NCBI RefSeq assembly: GCF_039982735.1
Contig: NZ_JBDWXV010000003.1
Span: 310,001-374,000 of the forward strand
Source of the DNA: Saccharospirillum sp039982735
GTDB lineage: Bacteria; Pseudomonadota; Gammaproteobacteria; Pseudomonadales; Natronospirillaceae
DNA length: 64,000 nt
Direction of reading: 5' to 3'
The position numbers and the translations under genes are program-made. The notes under the pieces are model-generated. The model was not told the DNA's origin. It saw nothing but the letters and a program-made list of their open reading frames with translations, and ran no database searches. Positions 17,700-26,781 of this stretch are shown here, piece after piece. Position 1 is the stretch's first letter, and each line of letters starts with the position of its first letter.

Positions 17700-18559
17700 C
17701 CTTAAGCTTGAAAGACCGCCTGTTTGTAGCCAGCCAGTACCTGGCACCCCACCACGCTCTTTCGCGCCTGGTCGGAGCCTTGGCCGAATCGGAATGGGGC
17801 CCGTTGAAGCGGCGTTTTATCAGCACCTTTGCCAAACACTACCAGGTGAACATGGAGGAAGCCGAGCGCCCCAGCCTGGTCGACTACCGCAACTTCAACG
17901 ACTTTTTCACGCGCGCACTAACAGCAGAAGCGCGCACCTTTCCGGCCGACACCCGCGCCCTCTGTTCACCGGTGGACGGCAGTGTCAGCCAGGCGGGCGC
18001 CATCACCGACGGCCGCATCATCCAGGCCAAACAGCAGAGTTTTACCGTCACTGAATTGCTCGGCGGCGATGCCGAACAGGCTCGTCGCTACAAAGACGGC
18101 GAATTCGCCACCCTCTACCTGTCTCCAAAAGACTATCACCGCATCCACATGCCCTGCGACGGCACACTGGTGCGCACAACATTCGTTCCGGGCCGCCTGT
18201 TCAGTGTCAACGGCACCACGGCCGAGGCCGTTCCGCGCCTCTTTGCCCGTAACGAGCGCCTGGTCTGCGAATTCGACACCGAACGCGGCCGCATGGTGAT
18301 GGTACTGGTCGGCGCCATGATCGTGGCCAGCATCGAAACCACCTGGGGGGGCGTTGTCGCCCCGATGCGACGCCAGATCCAGCATTTGAACTACAACCAT
18401 CCGCAGCTCACCTTCAAGCGGGGTGAAGAAATGGGCCGCTTCCGGCTCGGCAGTACGGTTGTTATGTTGTTTGAGCCCAACGCCATTACCTGGGCAGATT
18501 CAATTGCTCCGGGAGAGCCGATACAGCTTGGTCAGTTACTGGAGAGCGCGGTAACGTGA
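17696..18559 (+). CDS. psd: Phosphatidylserine decarboxylase proenzyme
   Basis: A 287-residue membrane-associated enzyme that makes phosphatidylethanolamine. The self-cleavage site is LGST with S253, which becomes the pyruvoyl group of the alpha chain. Family blocks YRNFNDFFTRAL, SPVDG and YHRIHMPCDG are present. The ATG overlaps the preceding HDOD gene's stop. A cruciform element begins immediately at its own stop codon. Confidence 0.97.
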   Translation: MTLSLKDRLFVASQYLAPHHALSRLVGALAESEWGPLKRRFISTFAKHYQVNMEEAERPSLVDYRNFNDFFTRALTAEARTFPADTRALCSPVDGSVSQAGAITDGRIIQAKQQSFTVTELLGGDAEQARRYKDGEFATLYLSPKDYHRIHMPCDGTLVRTTFVPGRLFSVNGTTAEAVPRLFARNERLVCEFDTERGRMVMVLVGAMIVASIETTWGGVVAPMRRQIQHLNYNHPQLTFKRGEEMGRFRLGSTVVMLFEPNAITWADSIAPGEPIQLGQLLESAVT

Positions 18560-18704
18560 AAATTCAGTGTTGGCGACGTGCCAAGTGTCAGCTGCCGGGT
18601 TGGCCTATCCGGGGTAGTCTGAGGCATGGATGCCGAAGCCTAGGCCCCATGGATGGGTTCACGCCGACCCCGGATAGGCCTACCCGGTAGCTGGCACGAA
18701 TTCT
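18558..18704. repeat. Cruciform intergenic element, copy C
   Basis: A 147-bp element starting at the psd stop codon. The main stem pairs GGCCTATCCGGGGT (18603-18616) with ACCCCGGATAGGCC (18667-18680), extended outwards by CCGGGT/ACCCGG and GTGCCA/TGGCAC. The head has GGC-ATGGAT-GCC and CCC-ATGGAT-GGG hairpins. The segment CCCCATGGATGGGTTCACG is identical, on the other strand, to part of copy A's head, which ties the families together. The right end carries CACGAATT, as in copies A and E. Confidence 0.8.
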
Positions 18705-18825
18705 GGCAACAACCCAAACAACCACACTCATCAAGAGAACTTACGTCACAGCGGCCCAAATCCGGGTTTTCAAAACCGGTTTAACGGGGTATCCTGCGCG
18801 GCTCAACGAATTTGCCGGATCCATA

Positions 18826-19443
18826 ATGACCGAACAGAACGCGACAGACACCGAAGCAGCTCAGGCGCCGGCCAAACGCAAAACCGATGCCCAGCGCAAG
18901 AAAGAATTCGACGCCAACCGGAAAGCCATGGATGAGCTCTGCGAGCTGTATCCTGACGCGTTTAATCCACGCAAGCCCAAGCCGCTGAAAATTGGTATTC
19001 ACGAAGCCCTGGCTGAAGACGGCAAGCTGTCGAAGACCCGCATTCGCCGCGCCTTGAATGTCTACGTTCGGTTGCGCAGCTACTATGCCTGCATGCAAGA
19101 AGGGGTCGACCGCGTCACCATCGACGGTACTCCGGCCGGTCAGGTGAGCGCCGAAGACGCCGCCCACGCCAAGGAGAAGTTCGACGCCATCGAAAAGCGC
19201 CGGGCCGAACGCGCCAAGCAACGGCCACCGGCCGCAAACCGCAAGCCACGTGCAGACGGCGACAAGCCCGAGACGGCTCGCAAGCCCCGTGGCGCGCGCC
19301 CGAACAAGCCACGCAAAGACAATCGCGCTGCACCGGCAAAGGCGCAAGCCGCTCCGGAAGCCGCCAAACCTGAAGATTCCCTGCCGCCTGAAGACCGGAT
19401 GAAGCGGAAACTGGAAATGCTGGTCAATAAGACCAAGAACTGA
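18826..19443 (+). CDS. proQ: ProQ/FinO-family RNA chaperone
   Basis: A 205-residue RNA-binding protein. Residues about 28-125 match the FinO domain (LYPDAFNPRKPKPLKIGIHEAL, then RIRRALNVYVRLRSYYACMQEG). A long basic, alanine/proline-rich linker (about 125-175) leads to a short C-terminal segment, as in E. coli ProQ. FinO-domain proteins bind structured 3' ends and sRNAs. It is monocistronic, with a possible -10 (TATCCT) about 35 bp before the start codon, and converges on epmA. In this genome it is a candidate partner for the structured RNAs described elsewhere in the window, but that is speculation. Confidence 0.92.
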   Translation: MTEQNATDTEAAQAPAKRKTDAQRKKEFDANRKAMDELCELYPDAFNPRKPKPLKIGIHEALAEDGKLSKTRIRRALNVYVRLRSYYACMQEGVDRVTIDGTPAGQVSAEDAAHAKEKFDAIEKRRAERAKQRPPAANRKPRADGDKPETARKPRGARPNKPRKDNRAAPAKAQAAPEAAKPEDSLPPEDRMKRKLEMLVNKTKN

Positions 19444-19469
19444 GGTCGGCTTCCGACCCAGCTCAGGAA

Positions 19470-19487
19470 ACCGGGCTCAGGCCCGGT
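19470..19487. terminator. Weak shared hairpin between proQ and epmA
   Basis: ACCGGGC-TCAG-GCCCGGT is a perfect 7-bp stem between converging genes; epmA's stop codon lies in and beside its loop. A second small stem GGTCGG-CTT-CCGACC precedes it at 19444-19458. No T-run follows either, so termination here may be rho-dependent. Confidence 0.4.
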
Positions 19488-20433
19488 CGGCATCAAACGG
19501 CAACACCTGCCGAATATGGGTATTCCCCAGCACCACCATCAACAACCGATCCACACCGAGTGCCACGCCCGCACATTCCGGCAAACCGGCCTGCATCGCC
19601 GCCAGCAACCGTTCATCGACCTGGGGTTCAGGCAAGCCCTGAGACTGTCTCAGTAGCGCATCCTGCTCAAAACGCCGTCGTTGCTCTTTCGGATCCGTCA
19701 GCTCCCAATAGCCATTTGCCAGCTCCATACCCTGCCAGTAAAGCTCAAACCGGTGACCCAACTCGATACCCTCACGGGTATGCGTACGTGCCAGCGCGGC
19801 CTGACTAGCCGGGTAATCGGTAACAAAGGTCAATTGCTCAGGCGGCAGGGCTGGCTCGACCACCAGGGCCATCAAGGCATCCAGACAGGCATCCCGATCC
19901 CAGCCTGCCGTATCCGCACTCAACTTAAGAGCGGCTACTTGCTGTAACGCCTGCAGAGACGCCCGATGCGGGTCTGGCAGCCCAGCCCCCTCAAATACGG
20001 CCTGATAACTCAGTACTGTCGATGTCAGTGAAGCTGAACCACCGGCTGTCCGGTGTACCCACTCACACAAGGCCGCCACCTCTTGCATCAGCTGACGGTG
20101 ATCCCACCCCAGCCGATACCATTCCAGCAGCGTGAATTCCCGGTTGTGGCGCGCACCACTCTCGTCGGCCCGAAACACATGGCCCAGCTGATAACAGTCG
20201 CCCATGCCCGCCGCTAACAGGCGTTTCATCGGGTACTCGGGAGACGTCAGCAAGAAACCACCGTCCGCCGTGCGCAAATTGTGAACGTGCACGTCCGTCA
20301 CACCCACGGCAGACAGTACCGGAGTATCCACTTCCAACACCTGAAGATCAGCGAAGAACTGCCGAATCGCCGCCATTAGCATGGCGCGACGATGCAGGGT
20401 GTCGATATCCGCCGTTGGTGCCCATTCAGTCAT
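19477..20433 (-). CDS. epmA: EF-P beta-lysylation enzyme EpmA (PoxA/GenX)
   Basis: A 318-residue class II lysyl-tRNA-synthetase paralogue that lacks the anticodon-binding domain. Class II motifs are visible: LLTSPEYPMKRLLAAG, FRADESGARHNREFTLLEWY (motif 2) and GVALGVDRLLMV (motif 3). It activates beta-lysine and attaches it to the EF-P lysine. The ATG at 20433 begins the conserved MTEWAPTADIDTLHRRAML; upstream in-frame sequence is not family-like. It sits downstream of efp on the same strand, with a terminator between them, and close to epmB, so the whole modification system is together. Confidence 0.95.
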   Translation of the reverse strand: MTEWAPTADIDTLHRRAMLMAAIRQFFADLQVLEVDTPVLSAVGVTDVHVHNLRTADGGFLLTSPEYPMKRLLAAGMGDCYQLGHVFRADESGARHNREFTLLEWYRLGWDHRQLMQEVAALCEWVHRTAGGSASLTSTVLSYQAVFEGAGLPDPHRASLQALQQVAALKLSADTAGWDRDACLDALMALVVEPALPPEQLTFVTDYPASQAALARTHTREGIELGHRFELYWQGMELANGYWELTDPKEQRRRFEQDALLRQSQGLPEPQVDERLLAAMQAGLPECAGVALGVDRLLMVVLGNTHIRQVLPFDADRA

Positions 20434-20473
20434 GACCCGCCCCGTGAACGCATTGTTTGTCCTGGCTCTAACC

Positions 20474-20500
20474 AAAAAAACCGCCACGAAGGCGGTTTTT
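20474..20500. terminator. Terminator of efp
   Basis: AAAAAAACCGCC-ACGAA-GGCGGTTTTT is a strong rho-independent terminator between efp and epmA. Its symmetry would let it work on either strand. It implies that efp is expressed above epmA, consistent with EF-P being needed in large amounts. Confidence 0.9.
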
Positions 20501-20519
20501 GATCATACACAGCCCTGAA

Positions 20520-21092
20520 TTACTGCTTGGCGCGGCTAATGTACTCGCGGGTCCGCGTGTCCACCCGGATGATCTCACCCTGGTTGATGAACAAAGGCAC
20601 CTTCACAACGGCACCGGTTGCCAAAGTAGCGGGCTTGGAGCCGCCTGTGGCGGTATCGCCCTTGAGGCCCGGGTCGGTTTCAACGATTTCCAGCTCAATG
20701 TGGTTCGGTGGCGATACTGAAATGGGCGTGCCATTGAACAGGCAGACAACATACTGTTCCTGCTCTTTCAGCCAGTCTTTGGTGTCGCCAACCGCCGCTT
20801 CATCGGCTGGAAGTTGCTCAAAGGAGCCATCAGTCTTCATGAAGTGCCAGAACTCGCCATCGCTGTAGAGGTACTCCATATCGATGTCCATGACATCTGC
20901 AGCCTCGATGGATTCGCCGGACTTGAACGTACGCTCCCAGACCCGGCCGGTCTTCAGGTTTCTCAAACGGACCCGACTAAAGGCCTGACCTTTACCGGGT
21001 TTAACGAATTCGTTCTCAACAATCGCGCAAGGGTCGCCTTCAAGAAGAACCTTCAGACCGCTTTTGAATTCACTGGTAGAATATGTGGCCAT
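20520..21092 (-). CDS. efp: Translation elongation factor P
   Basis: A 190-residue EF-P, which relieves ribosome stalling at polyproline. The modified lysine lies in VKPGKGQAF (K34), the EpmA-type loop, so beta-lysylation is expected and the epmA and epmB genes alongside agree. The start is ATG 21092 (MATYSTSEFKSGLKVLL), ten codons inside a longer open frame, because it matches the family start. It is divergent from epmB with a 39-bp gap. Confidence 0.97.
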   Translation of the reverse strand: MATYSTSEFKSGLKVLLEGDPCAIVENEFVKPGKGQAFSRVRLRNLKTGRVWERTFKSGESIEAADVMDIDMEYLYSDGEFWHFMKTDGSFEQLPADEAAVGDTKDWLKEQEQYVVCLFNGTPISVSPPNHIELEIVETDPGLKGDTATGGSKPATLATGAVVKVPLFINQGEIIRVDTRTREYISRAKQ

Positions 21093-21131
21093 TAACCTTT
21101 TCCTGCTAAGTGCACTGTTCAAAGAGGCGCT

Positions 21132-22187
21132 ATGTTAACTGAGTTTAGCTCCGGTGTGGACTCCCCCCTGATCATTTCCAGCTCCGACCACTCCGAACCA
21201 GGGTCAACAAACTGGCAACAGCAACTGAAAGCAGCGGTGCGTTCGGTGCCGGAGTTGCTGCAACGACTGGATCTGACCGATCATCCCATCGCTGGCCAAG
21301 TCGATACCGAGCCGCACTTTCCGCTGAGAGTGCCGCTATCTTACGTCCGCCGTATGACACCAGGCGACCCTAACGACCCCCTGCTGTTGCAGGTACTGCC
21401 GCTGGGCATCGAGCGCCAACCGAGCCCCGGCTTTGTCGACGACCCCCTGCAAGAGCAAGACCATAACCCGGTACCCGGGTTGGTGCATAAATACCAGGGC
21501 CGGGCCTTGTTCATTACCACCCAAGCCTGTGCTGTTCATTGCCGTTATTGCTTCCGGCAACACTTCCCCTATGCGGATAACCGGCTCACCGCCCGGCAAT
21601 GGCAACCGGCGCTCGACTATGTGCGCGAACGACCCGACATTCACGAGATCATTCTCAGTGGGGGCGACCCACTCAGCCTCGACAACAAAGCGCTGGCCGA
21701 GCTGTTCGCTGCGCTTGAGCAGATCCCCCACCTGAAGACGCTGCGGCTTCACAGTCGCACGCCCATCGTGCTGCCTGCCCGCATTGACGCCGGGCTGCTC
21801 GACCTTCTGGCAACGACCCGGCTGAACACGGTTCTGGTGCTACACGCCAATCATGCCCGGGAACTGGACGAGGAACTGCATCCGGCTATGGCTGCATTGC
21901 GTACCACTGGAACGGTACTGCTGAATCAGACGGTCCTGCTGAAAGGCATCAACGACCAGGTCGACACGCTGGTTGAACTCAGCCACGCCTTGTTTGGCCA
22001 GGGAGTGCTGCCTTATTACCTGCACGTGCTGGATCCAGTCGCCGGTGCGGCGCATTTTGATACAGCGGACGAGGATGCCCGGCAGCTTTGGCAACAGATA
22101 CAGGCCAAACTGCCAGGCTATCTGGTACCCCGACTGGTACGGGAGGTACCCGGCGATGATCACAAACGGTGGATAAACGAGGTTTGA
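21132..22187 (+). CDS. epmB: EF-P lysine 2,3-aminomutase EpmB (radical SAM)
   Basis: A 351-residue radical SAM enzyme converting (S)-alpha-lysine to (R)-beta-lysine for EF-P modification. The cluster cysteines are C133, C137 and C140 in CAVHCRYCFRQ, and SGGDPLSLDN is the SAM-contacting glycine-rich motif. It is shorter than catabolic lysine aminomutases at the C terminus, as EpmB proteins are; the PLP lysine is probably the one in DDHKRW near the end. A ribosome site (AAAGAGG) is 6 bases before the ATG. It shares a short divergent intergenic region with efp. Confidence 0.95.
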   Translation: MLTEFSSGVDSPLIISSSDHSEPGSTNWQQQLKAAVRSVPELLQRLDLTDHPIAGQVDTEPHFPLRVPLSYVRRMTPGDPNDPLLLQVLPLGIERQPSPGFVDDPLQEQDHNPVPGLVHKYQGRALFITTQACAVHCRYCFRQHFPYADNRLTARQWQPALDYVRERPDIHEIILSGGDPLSLDNKALAELFAALEQIPHLKTLRLHSRTPIVLPARIDAGLLDLLATTRLNTVLVLHANHARELDEELHPAMAALRTTGTVLLNQTVLLKGINDQVDTLVELSHALFGQGVLPYYLHVLDPVAGAAHFDTADEDARQLWQQIQAKLPGYLVPRLVREVPGDDHKRWINEV

Positions 22188-22208
22188 GCGGTCAGCCAGA
22201 CCTAAAAA

Positions 22209-22224
22209 TGTGAGGCCCATCACA
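22209..22224. promoter_or_regulatory. CRP/Vfr-type binding site
   Basis: TGTGA-GGCCCA-TCACA is a perfect half-site pair with the 6-base spacer used by CRP and Vfr. It lies just after epmB and about 230 bp before the PilZ/fimX unit. In pseudomonads Vfr controls type IV pilus motility, so control of the following two genes is a reasonable inference. The distance to the promoter candidate at 22399 is large, so repression or action from afar are both possible. Confidence 0.6.
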
Positions 22225-22398
22225 GAATTAGCTGTCATAAAAAGGGCGTAAATTGCCGTTTTTCTGCTAGCTACTGGTTCCCATAGGCGCCATAGGCCGT
22301 TAATCTAGCGTCATATCGGGTCTGAAACACTGGACGATACAGGGTGAGCCAGCCCGCACCAGACAGGCCAACAAGTACCGTGGCAGCATCAAATGACA

Positions 22399-22425
22399 TT
22401 GACACCGCAGCAGCACGACTATACT
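22399..22425 (+). promoter_or_regulatory. Candidate sigma70 promoter of the PilZ gene
   Basis: A consensus -35 (TTGACA) and good -10 (TATACT) lie just upstream of the ATG at 22453. The spacer is only 15 bases, shorter than the optimal 17, so the match may be partly fortuitous. Confidence 0.4.
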
Positions 22426-22452
22426 TCGGCAAGACACTGGGTAGAGCACTGA

Positions 22453-24246
22453 ATGGATTACAGGCCGAAACACTATCTCAATATTCCGCAGCAGACCCTG
22501 ACGACCCTGTCATTCTGTGAACCCAACGCCCGCCAGCTCAAGGCGTGGGTCACGGGCTTGCCGATGGCCAACATCGGGGAAACGTCACGACAGCTCTACC
22601 ATGCTGTCATCGAATTCAATCAGTTGCGCATCAGCGATGCCTCGCGCCTGGAATTGATGGACATGGTTCGCGAGCCAATACACTACGTATGCAGCTCGCT
22701 GAACCAGAAGTACCTGAATCAGGGCGTTGCGCTCGATGACCAGCAACGCAAAGTTGCCAACCTGGCCCAGGCGCTGCAAACCCACCTGGCCACCGGCTAC
22801 AAGATCATTGTTCAGCATATGCTGGCGCAGGGCACCATCAAGCAAAAGGCACTGATGGCCAAAGCCGTTCATCGAACGCTGAGCGACCTGATCCCCAGCT
22901 TGCTACGTTCCTACCAGCTGTACATCCCTACGCCAACCGGATTGTGGCGCGAGATACATCAGCTGTACCAGATAGCATCGGCATTCAACCTGCACACCAC
23001 GCCAATCGAAGAAAACGAACAGGGCAAGCGCTCCACCATTCAGGAGGTGTACCTCAGAGCCGTGCTGCTCGGTACCAGCCAGCCCAACCAGTTGCTGCAG
23101 CGTGAACTGACCGATGTATTCGCGGCTCTGCCCCGCTGGACGCCGCTGCTAGACATCGATGATGTGGCCGATGAAAAATCCGTTCTGGTGATCAACCCGG
23201 AAACCGACCAGCCACCCCAGTACAGCTACCTGATCAAGCAAGCCAATTTCTCGGAATACCTGGGCATCAATACCCTGCCACTGGTGAGACCCCTGCACGA
23301 TGAACTGAAGCGCGCTGAAGACTCTGCGGGGGGCGAAGACAAAGCCCCCAGCCGCATTTTGCCCAGGGATTTCAATCAGGCTTTGCTGGAGCATCTGGTC
23401 CAGTCCTGGGGTGGCATGAAACAGCGTGCGTTTTCGCGCACCCAGTCCAGCGGCAAGGTATCCCTCACCGTCGGCCTGACCGGGACTCACTTTCACATGT
23501 CCGGTGGCGTAGGTTTCTACTCCCAGCTTTATGGGCAGTCTGCGAATGCCGAAAACCCCTTTATTGGCGCCGTAAGCTCACGCTTTGCGGCGTTTGAAAC
23601 CAAGGCCGTCCAATCCCAGAAAGACGTTTGGGAAGACTCGTTCGATGCCGGCCAGCGGCGCATGCCCGGCAGCGAAGAGGATGCCATCGATTTCCCACAA
23701 GACGCTCAGGAAGATCACCCCAGCTACTCCGGCTTGCTGGTCAACGTCAGCCCGCGCGGCTATTGCATTCAGTGGACCGACAAAGCCGCCAGCAACCTGA
23801 AAACCGGTGAAGTCGTCGCCGTCAAAGAAGAGAAACTGCAGCACTGGAACCTGGGTGTGGTGCGCTGGCTGCGCCAGAGCAAGGACAGCGGCACCCAAAT
23901 GGGTGTTGAACTGATTGCACCGAACAGCCAGCCATGCGGCATACGCCAACTGCACAAGACCGGCGCACACGGCGACTACCTGCGCGGCCTGTTCATACCG
24001 GAAATCCGGGCGATCGGGCAGGACGCCTCCGTGCTGACACCGCGACTGCCGTTTCAGGTGGGCAACAAGGTCACCATTAATATCTCGGGCAATGAAGGCA
24101 AGTACCAGCTCACCAAACGCATTCTGAGCACCGGCATTCTCAGCCAGTTTCAGGTACGCAAGGTGGCGCACAAACCAGCAGAGCCTGAAAGGAACCAGGC
24201 CATTGGTGCCGACGACAGCTTCGAAAGCCTCTGGCGGCAACTCTGA
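22453..24246 (+). CDS. PilZ-domain protein, partner of FimX (PA4958-like)
   Basis: A 597-residue cytoplasmic protein. The first 400 residues are largely helical with no named domain. From about 425 to 540 comes a PilZ-like beta-barrel in which the NxSxxG motif appears as NVSPRG (N431-G436); the arginine pair (RxxxR) expected just before it is not obvious, so c-di-GMP binding is uncertain. Psd, a large PilZ-like protein, FimX and SerB also lie together in this order in Pseudomonas, which is the main basis for the assignment. The gene is followed after 180 bp by fimX. A stem (GGCACCG ... CGGTGC) near 24265-24315 may end some transcripts. Confidence 0.72.
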   Translation: MDYRPKHYLNIPQQTLTTLSFCEPNARQLKAWVTGLPMANIGETSRQLYHAVIEFNQLRISDASRLELMDMVREPIHYVCSSLNQKYLNQGVALDDQQRKVANLAQALQTHLATGYKIIVQHMLAQGTIKQKALMAKAVHRTLSDLIPSLLRSYQLYIPTPTGLWREIHQLYQIASAFNLHTTPIEENEQGKRSTIQEVYLRAVLLGTSQPNQLLQRELTDVFAALPRWTPLLDIDDVADEKSVLVINPETDQPPQYSYLIKQANFSEYLGINTLPLVRPLHDELKRAEDSAGGEDKAPSRILPRDFNQALLEHLVQSWGGMKQRAFSRTQSSGKVSLTVGLTGTHFHMSGGVGFYSQLYGQSANAENPFIGAVSSRFAAFETKAVQSQKDVWEDSFDAGQRRMPGSEEDAIDFPQDAQEDHPSYSGLLVNVSPRGYCIQWTDKAASNLKTGEVVAVKEEKLQHWNLGVVRWLRQSKDSGTQMGVELIAPNSQPCGIRQLHKTGAHGDYLRGLFIPEIRAIGQDASVLTPRLPFQVGNKVTINISGNEGKYQLTKRILSTGILSQFQVRKVAHKPAEPERNQAIGADDSFESLWRQL

Positions 24247-24426
24247 CCGCCGCTGCTGAGCCTGGGCACCGGTCTGCGACCGAGCACTGTTTGTGCCACA
24301 AAGCGAGACGGTGCTCTCAGCCTGAGCTCGCCAATTCCAAAAAAACAACGGTGTGGCTGTCAAGATCGACCGTTCGTCACTATACTCAGACCCCTAATCT
24401 AAAAACTTTGTCGCGACAGTTGATTT

Positions 24427-26514
24427 ATGTCTGAAAGTAACGCAAGCGCCATCCGACTTCTGGTAATCCATGACACTCAAAGTGAGGCAGAACCGCTGCT
24501 AAGCAGCCTGCGCAACGCGGGCCAGGCCGTTCGCTCCCATTTTATTGCCAGCCTGAGTGAACTGGAAACCGTTCTGTCGGAACAACATTGGGATATGTTA
24601 CTGGTCAAGCTGGATACCCAGACCGTTGACCCGACAGCCGCTGTGGCCACCATTCAACGAGCCGGCAAAGACCTGCCCATTCTGGCGCTGCTAGAAACTT
24701 ACGATGCCGAGCGTATCGGTGAGGCGCTTGCTACCGGCCTGACAGACGTGTTGGTTGAAGGTGAAGAGCAACACCTGGTCAGCGCGGTTAAACGGGAAAA
24801 AGCGGCGCTGAAAGCCCGCCGTGAACTGCGCGAGACACGAGCCAGCCTGCAGGAAACCGAGAAGCGCTGTCAGTTACTGCTCGACAGCTCTGTCGATGCC
24901 ATTGCCTATGTCCACGAAGGCATGCACATCTACGCGAACGAAGCCTACCAGACCCTGTTCGGCTACGACGACCTCGAAGAACTGCAAAGCACCCCGATCA
25001 TGGATCTGATCGCCCGCAAAGACCTCGACAAACTCAAAAGCTCGCTGAAGACCTATCGCGACGGTTCAACCGGTGAACTGACGTGCGTCGCAGAACACGT
25101 CAATGGTGAGGCGTTCAACATTCGCATGACGCTGTCGGGGGCGAGCTATGAAGGTGAACCCTGTACCCAGTTGGTCATACGACGCAACGATGCCGACAAC
25201 GAAGAGCTGCAGGCCAAGATCAAGGAAATCAGCTCACAGGATCTGGTGACCGGACTCTACAACCGCCAGCATTTCACCGATGCCTTGAAAACAGCCTATC
25301 AGCAAGTTCTGAAGTCAAACACCAGCCAAATAGTGCTGCACATTGGTATCGCCAACTTCAGTGACCTGAAAACCAAAGCTGGCATTGCCGGTACCGACGT
25401 TATTCTGAAAGAGCTGGCCGAGGTGTATGCCAAGCACCAGCCAGCGGGTTCATTGCTGGCGCGCTACGGTGACGACAGCTTTGCGTTGCTGCTGGCCCAG
25501 GGCAATATCGACAACATCAAAGCCGACGCCCTTAAGGTGCGCAAGGAAATCGCCGATCATCTGTTTGAGGTTGATGGTCGCACGCTGCCCGTTGACGTGG
25601 CCTTCGGCATTGCACACATCGACGAGCGCTGCCAGAGCGGCCAGGAGGCGCTGAGCCATGCGCATCAGGCCTACACGCGCGCCGTTCATGAAAAGACCGG
25701 GGTGCAATATTACGACAAATCCGACATCGCCAATCTGTCGGACGACAACCTGGCCGGCAAAGTCGACCACGCCCTTGAGAACGATGGTTTCCGTATTCTG
25801 TTCCAGCCGATCATCAGCCTCAGAGGCGACAGCCGGGAACATTACGATGTATTGCTGCGCCTGGTCGACAAAGACGGTACCGATGTCCTGCCGGAAGAGT
25901 TTTTGCCGCTGATTGAAGCTCGGGACCAGGGCGCAAAACTTGACCGCTGGGTGGTACTGAACACCATCAAGACGTTGGCAGAGCACCGCAAGCGCGGCCA
26001 TAACACTCAGGTATTCATTCATCTGACGCCCAGCTCGATCCAGGATCCTACCTTTCTGCCCTGGGTGAACAGTGCACTGAAGGCCTCCAAACTTCCAGGC
26101 GATGCGCTGACCTTCCAGGTCACCGAAGAACAAGCCCAAAGCTACCTGAAAGTCGCCAAGGCTTTCAGCAAGGGCCTGGCACTGCTCAAGTGCAAGCTAG
26201 CGCTTACCCACTTCGGTCTGATTGAAAGCGGCCTGTCGGTGACGCGTCACCTCGACATCGACTACATTCGCGTCGACGGCAGTTTTATTGAAGCGCTGAC
26301 GTCAGACGACAAAGCCATGGCCCCGCTGGAAACTCTGGTCAATGCGATCCACAAGCAGGACATCAACTCAATTGTCCCGCAAATCGAGAGCGCAGAAGTC
26401 CTCGCCTCGCTGTGGGAGCTGGGCGTCAATTACATTCAGGGTTACTACGTCCAGGCACCGCTGACCGGCATGGACTACGAGTTCGATGCCAACGATGAAG
26501 AAGAGGCGGTCTGA
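24427..26514 (+). CDS. fimX: FimX-like degenerate GGDEF/EAL c-di-GMP receptor
   Basis: A 695-residue protein with the FimX layout: receiver-like domain (about 10-125) without a normal phospho-acceptor set, PAS (about 150-265), GGDEF (275-430) and EAL (445-690). The GGDEF motif is degenerate (RYGDDSF at 346-352) and the EAL motif reads DVLLRL (474-479), so it should neither make nor cleave c-di-GMP but bind it. FimX controls type IV pilus assembly and twitching in Pseudomonas and Xanthomonas. Synteny with serB and the PilZ gene supports this over a generic dual-domain protein. A TATACT-type -10 lies about 45 bp upstream. Confidence 0.85.
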   Translation: MSESNASAIRLLVIHDTQSEAEPLLSSLRNAGQAVRSHFIASLSELETVLSEQHWDMLLVKLDTQTVDPTAAVATIQRAGKDLPILALLETYDAERIGEALATGLTDVLVEGEEQHLVSAVKREKAALKARRELRETRASLQETEKRCQLLLDSSVDAIAYVHEGMHIYANEAYQTLFGYDDLEELQSTPIMDLIARKDLDKLKSSLKTYRDGSTGELTCVAEHVNGEAFNIRMTLSGASYEGEPCTQLVIRRNDADNEELQAKIKEISSQDLVTGLYNRQHFTDALKTAYQQVLKSNTSQIVLHIGIANFSDLKTKAGIAGTDVILKELAEVYAKHQPAGSLLARYGDDSFALLLAQGNIDNIKADALKVRKEIADHLFEVDGRTLPVDVAFGIAHIDERCQSGQEALSHAHQAYTRAVHEKTGVQYYDKSDIANLSDDNLAGKVDHALENDGFRILFQPIISLRGDSREHYDVLLRLVDKDGTDVLPEEFLPLIEARDQGAKLDRWVVLNTIKTLAEHRKRGHNTQVFIHLTPSSIQDPTFLPWVNSALKASKLPGDALTFQVTEEQAQSYLKVAKAFSKGLALLKCKLALTHFGLIESGLSVTRHLDIDYIRVDGSFIEALTSDDKAMAPLETLVNAIHKQDINSIVPQIESAEVLASLWELGVNYIQGYYVQAPLTGMDYEFDANDEEEAV

Positions 26515-26548
26515 TAAGTCACGCTTCGGAGGCTAAACCTTTTGCTGC

Positions 26549-26759
26549 TAATCCGTGCCAGGCACTGGATGTACCTATCCGGGGTCGGGCGGGATGCCGC
26601 CCACTCAACCCTTCCATGGGGCCTAGACCGCAGGATACGAATCCCATCCCTGGGATTCACCCTTCGGGCTCGCTTCGCTCATGCTAAAACGCTCCCGACG
26701 TTTTAGTCCCTGCTGCGGACTTCCCCGGATAGGTACACCCAGCACCCGACACTCGCCTG
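26549..26759. repeat. Cruciform intergenic element, copy D (expanded head)
   Basis: Stem arms CACTGGATGTACCTATCCG followed by GGG (from about 26563) and their inverted copy (26723 on) enclose a head of about 140 bases, much longer than in copies C and E. The head contains GGGCGG/CCGCCC, AATCCC-ATCCCT-GGGATT, and CTAAAACG-ctcccga-CGTTTTAG (26684-26706) hairpins. The fragment CCATGGGGCCTAG is shared with copy C in inverted orientation. It separates the converging fimX and serB. Confidence 0.75.
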
Positions 26760-26781
26760 GGTGCAAAATATCGACTTTAGG

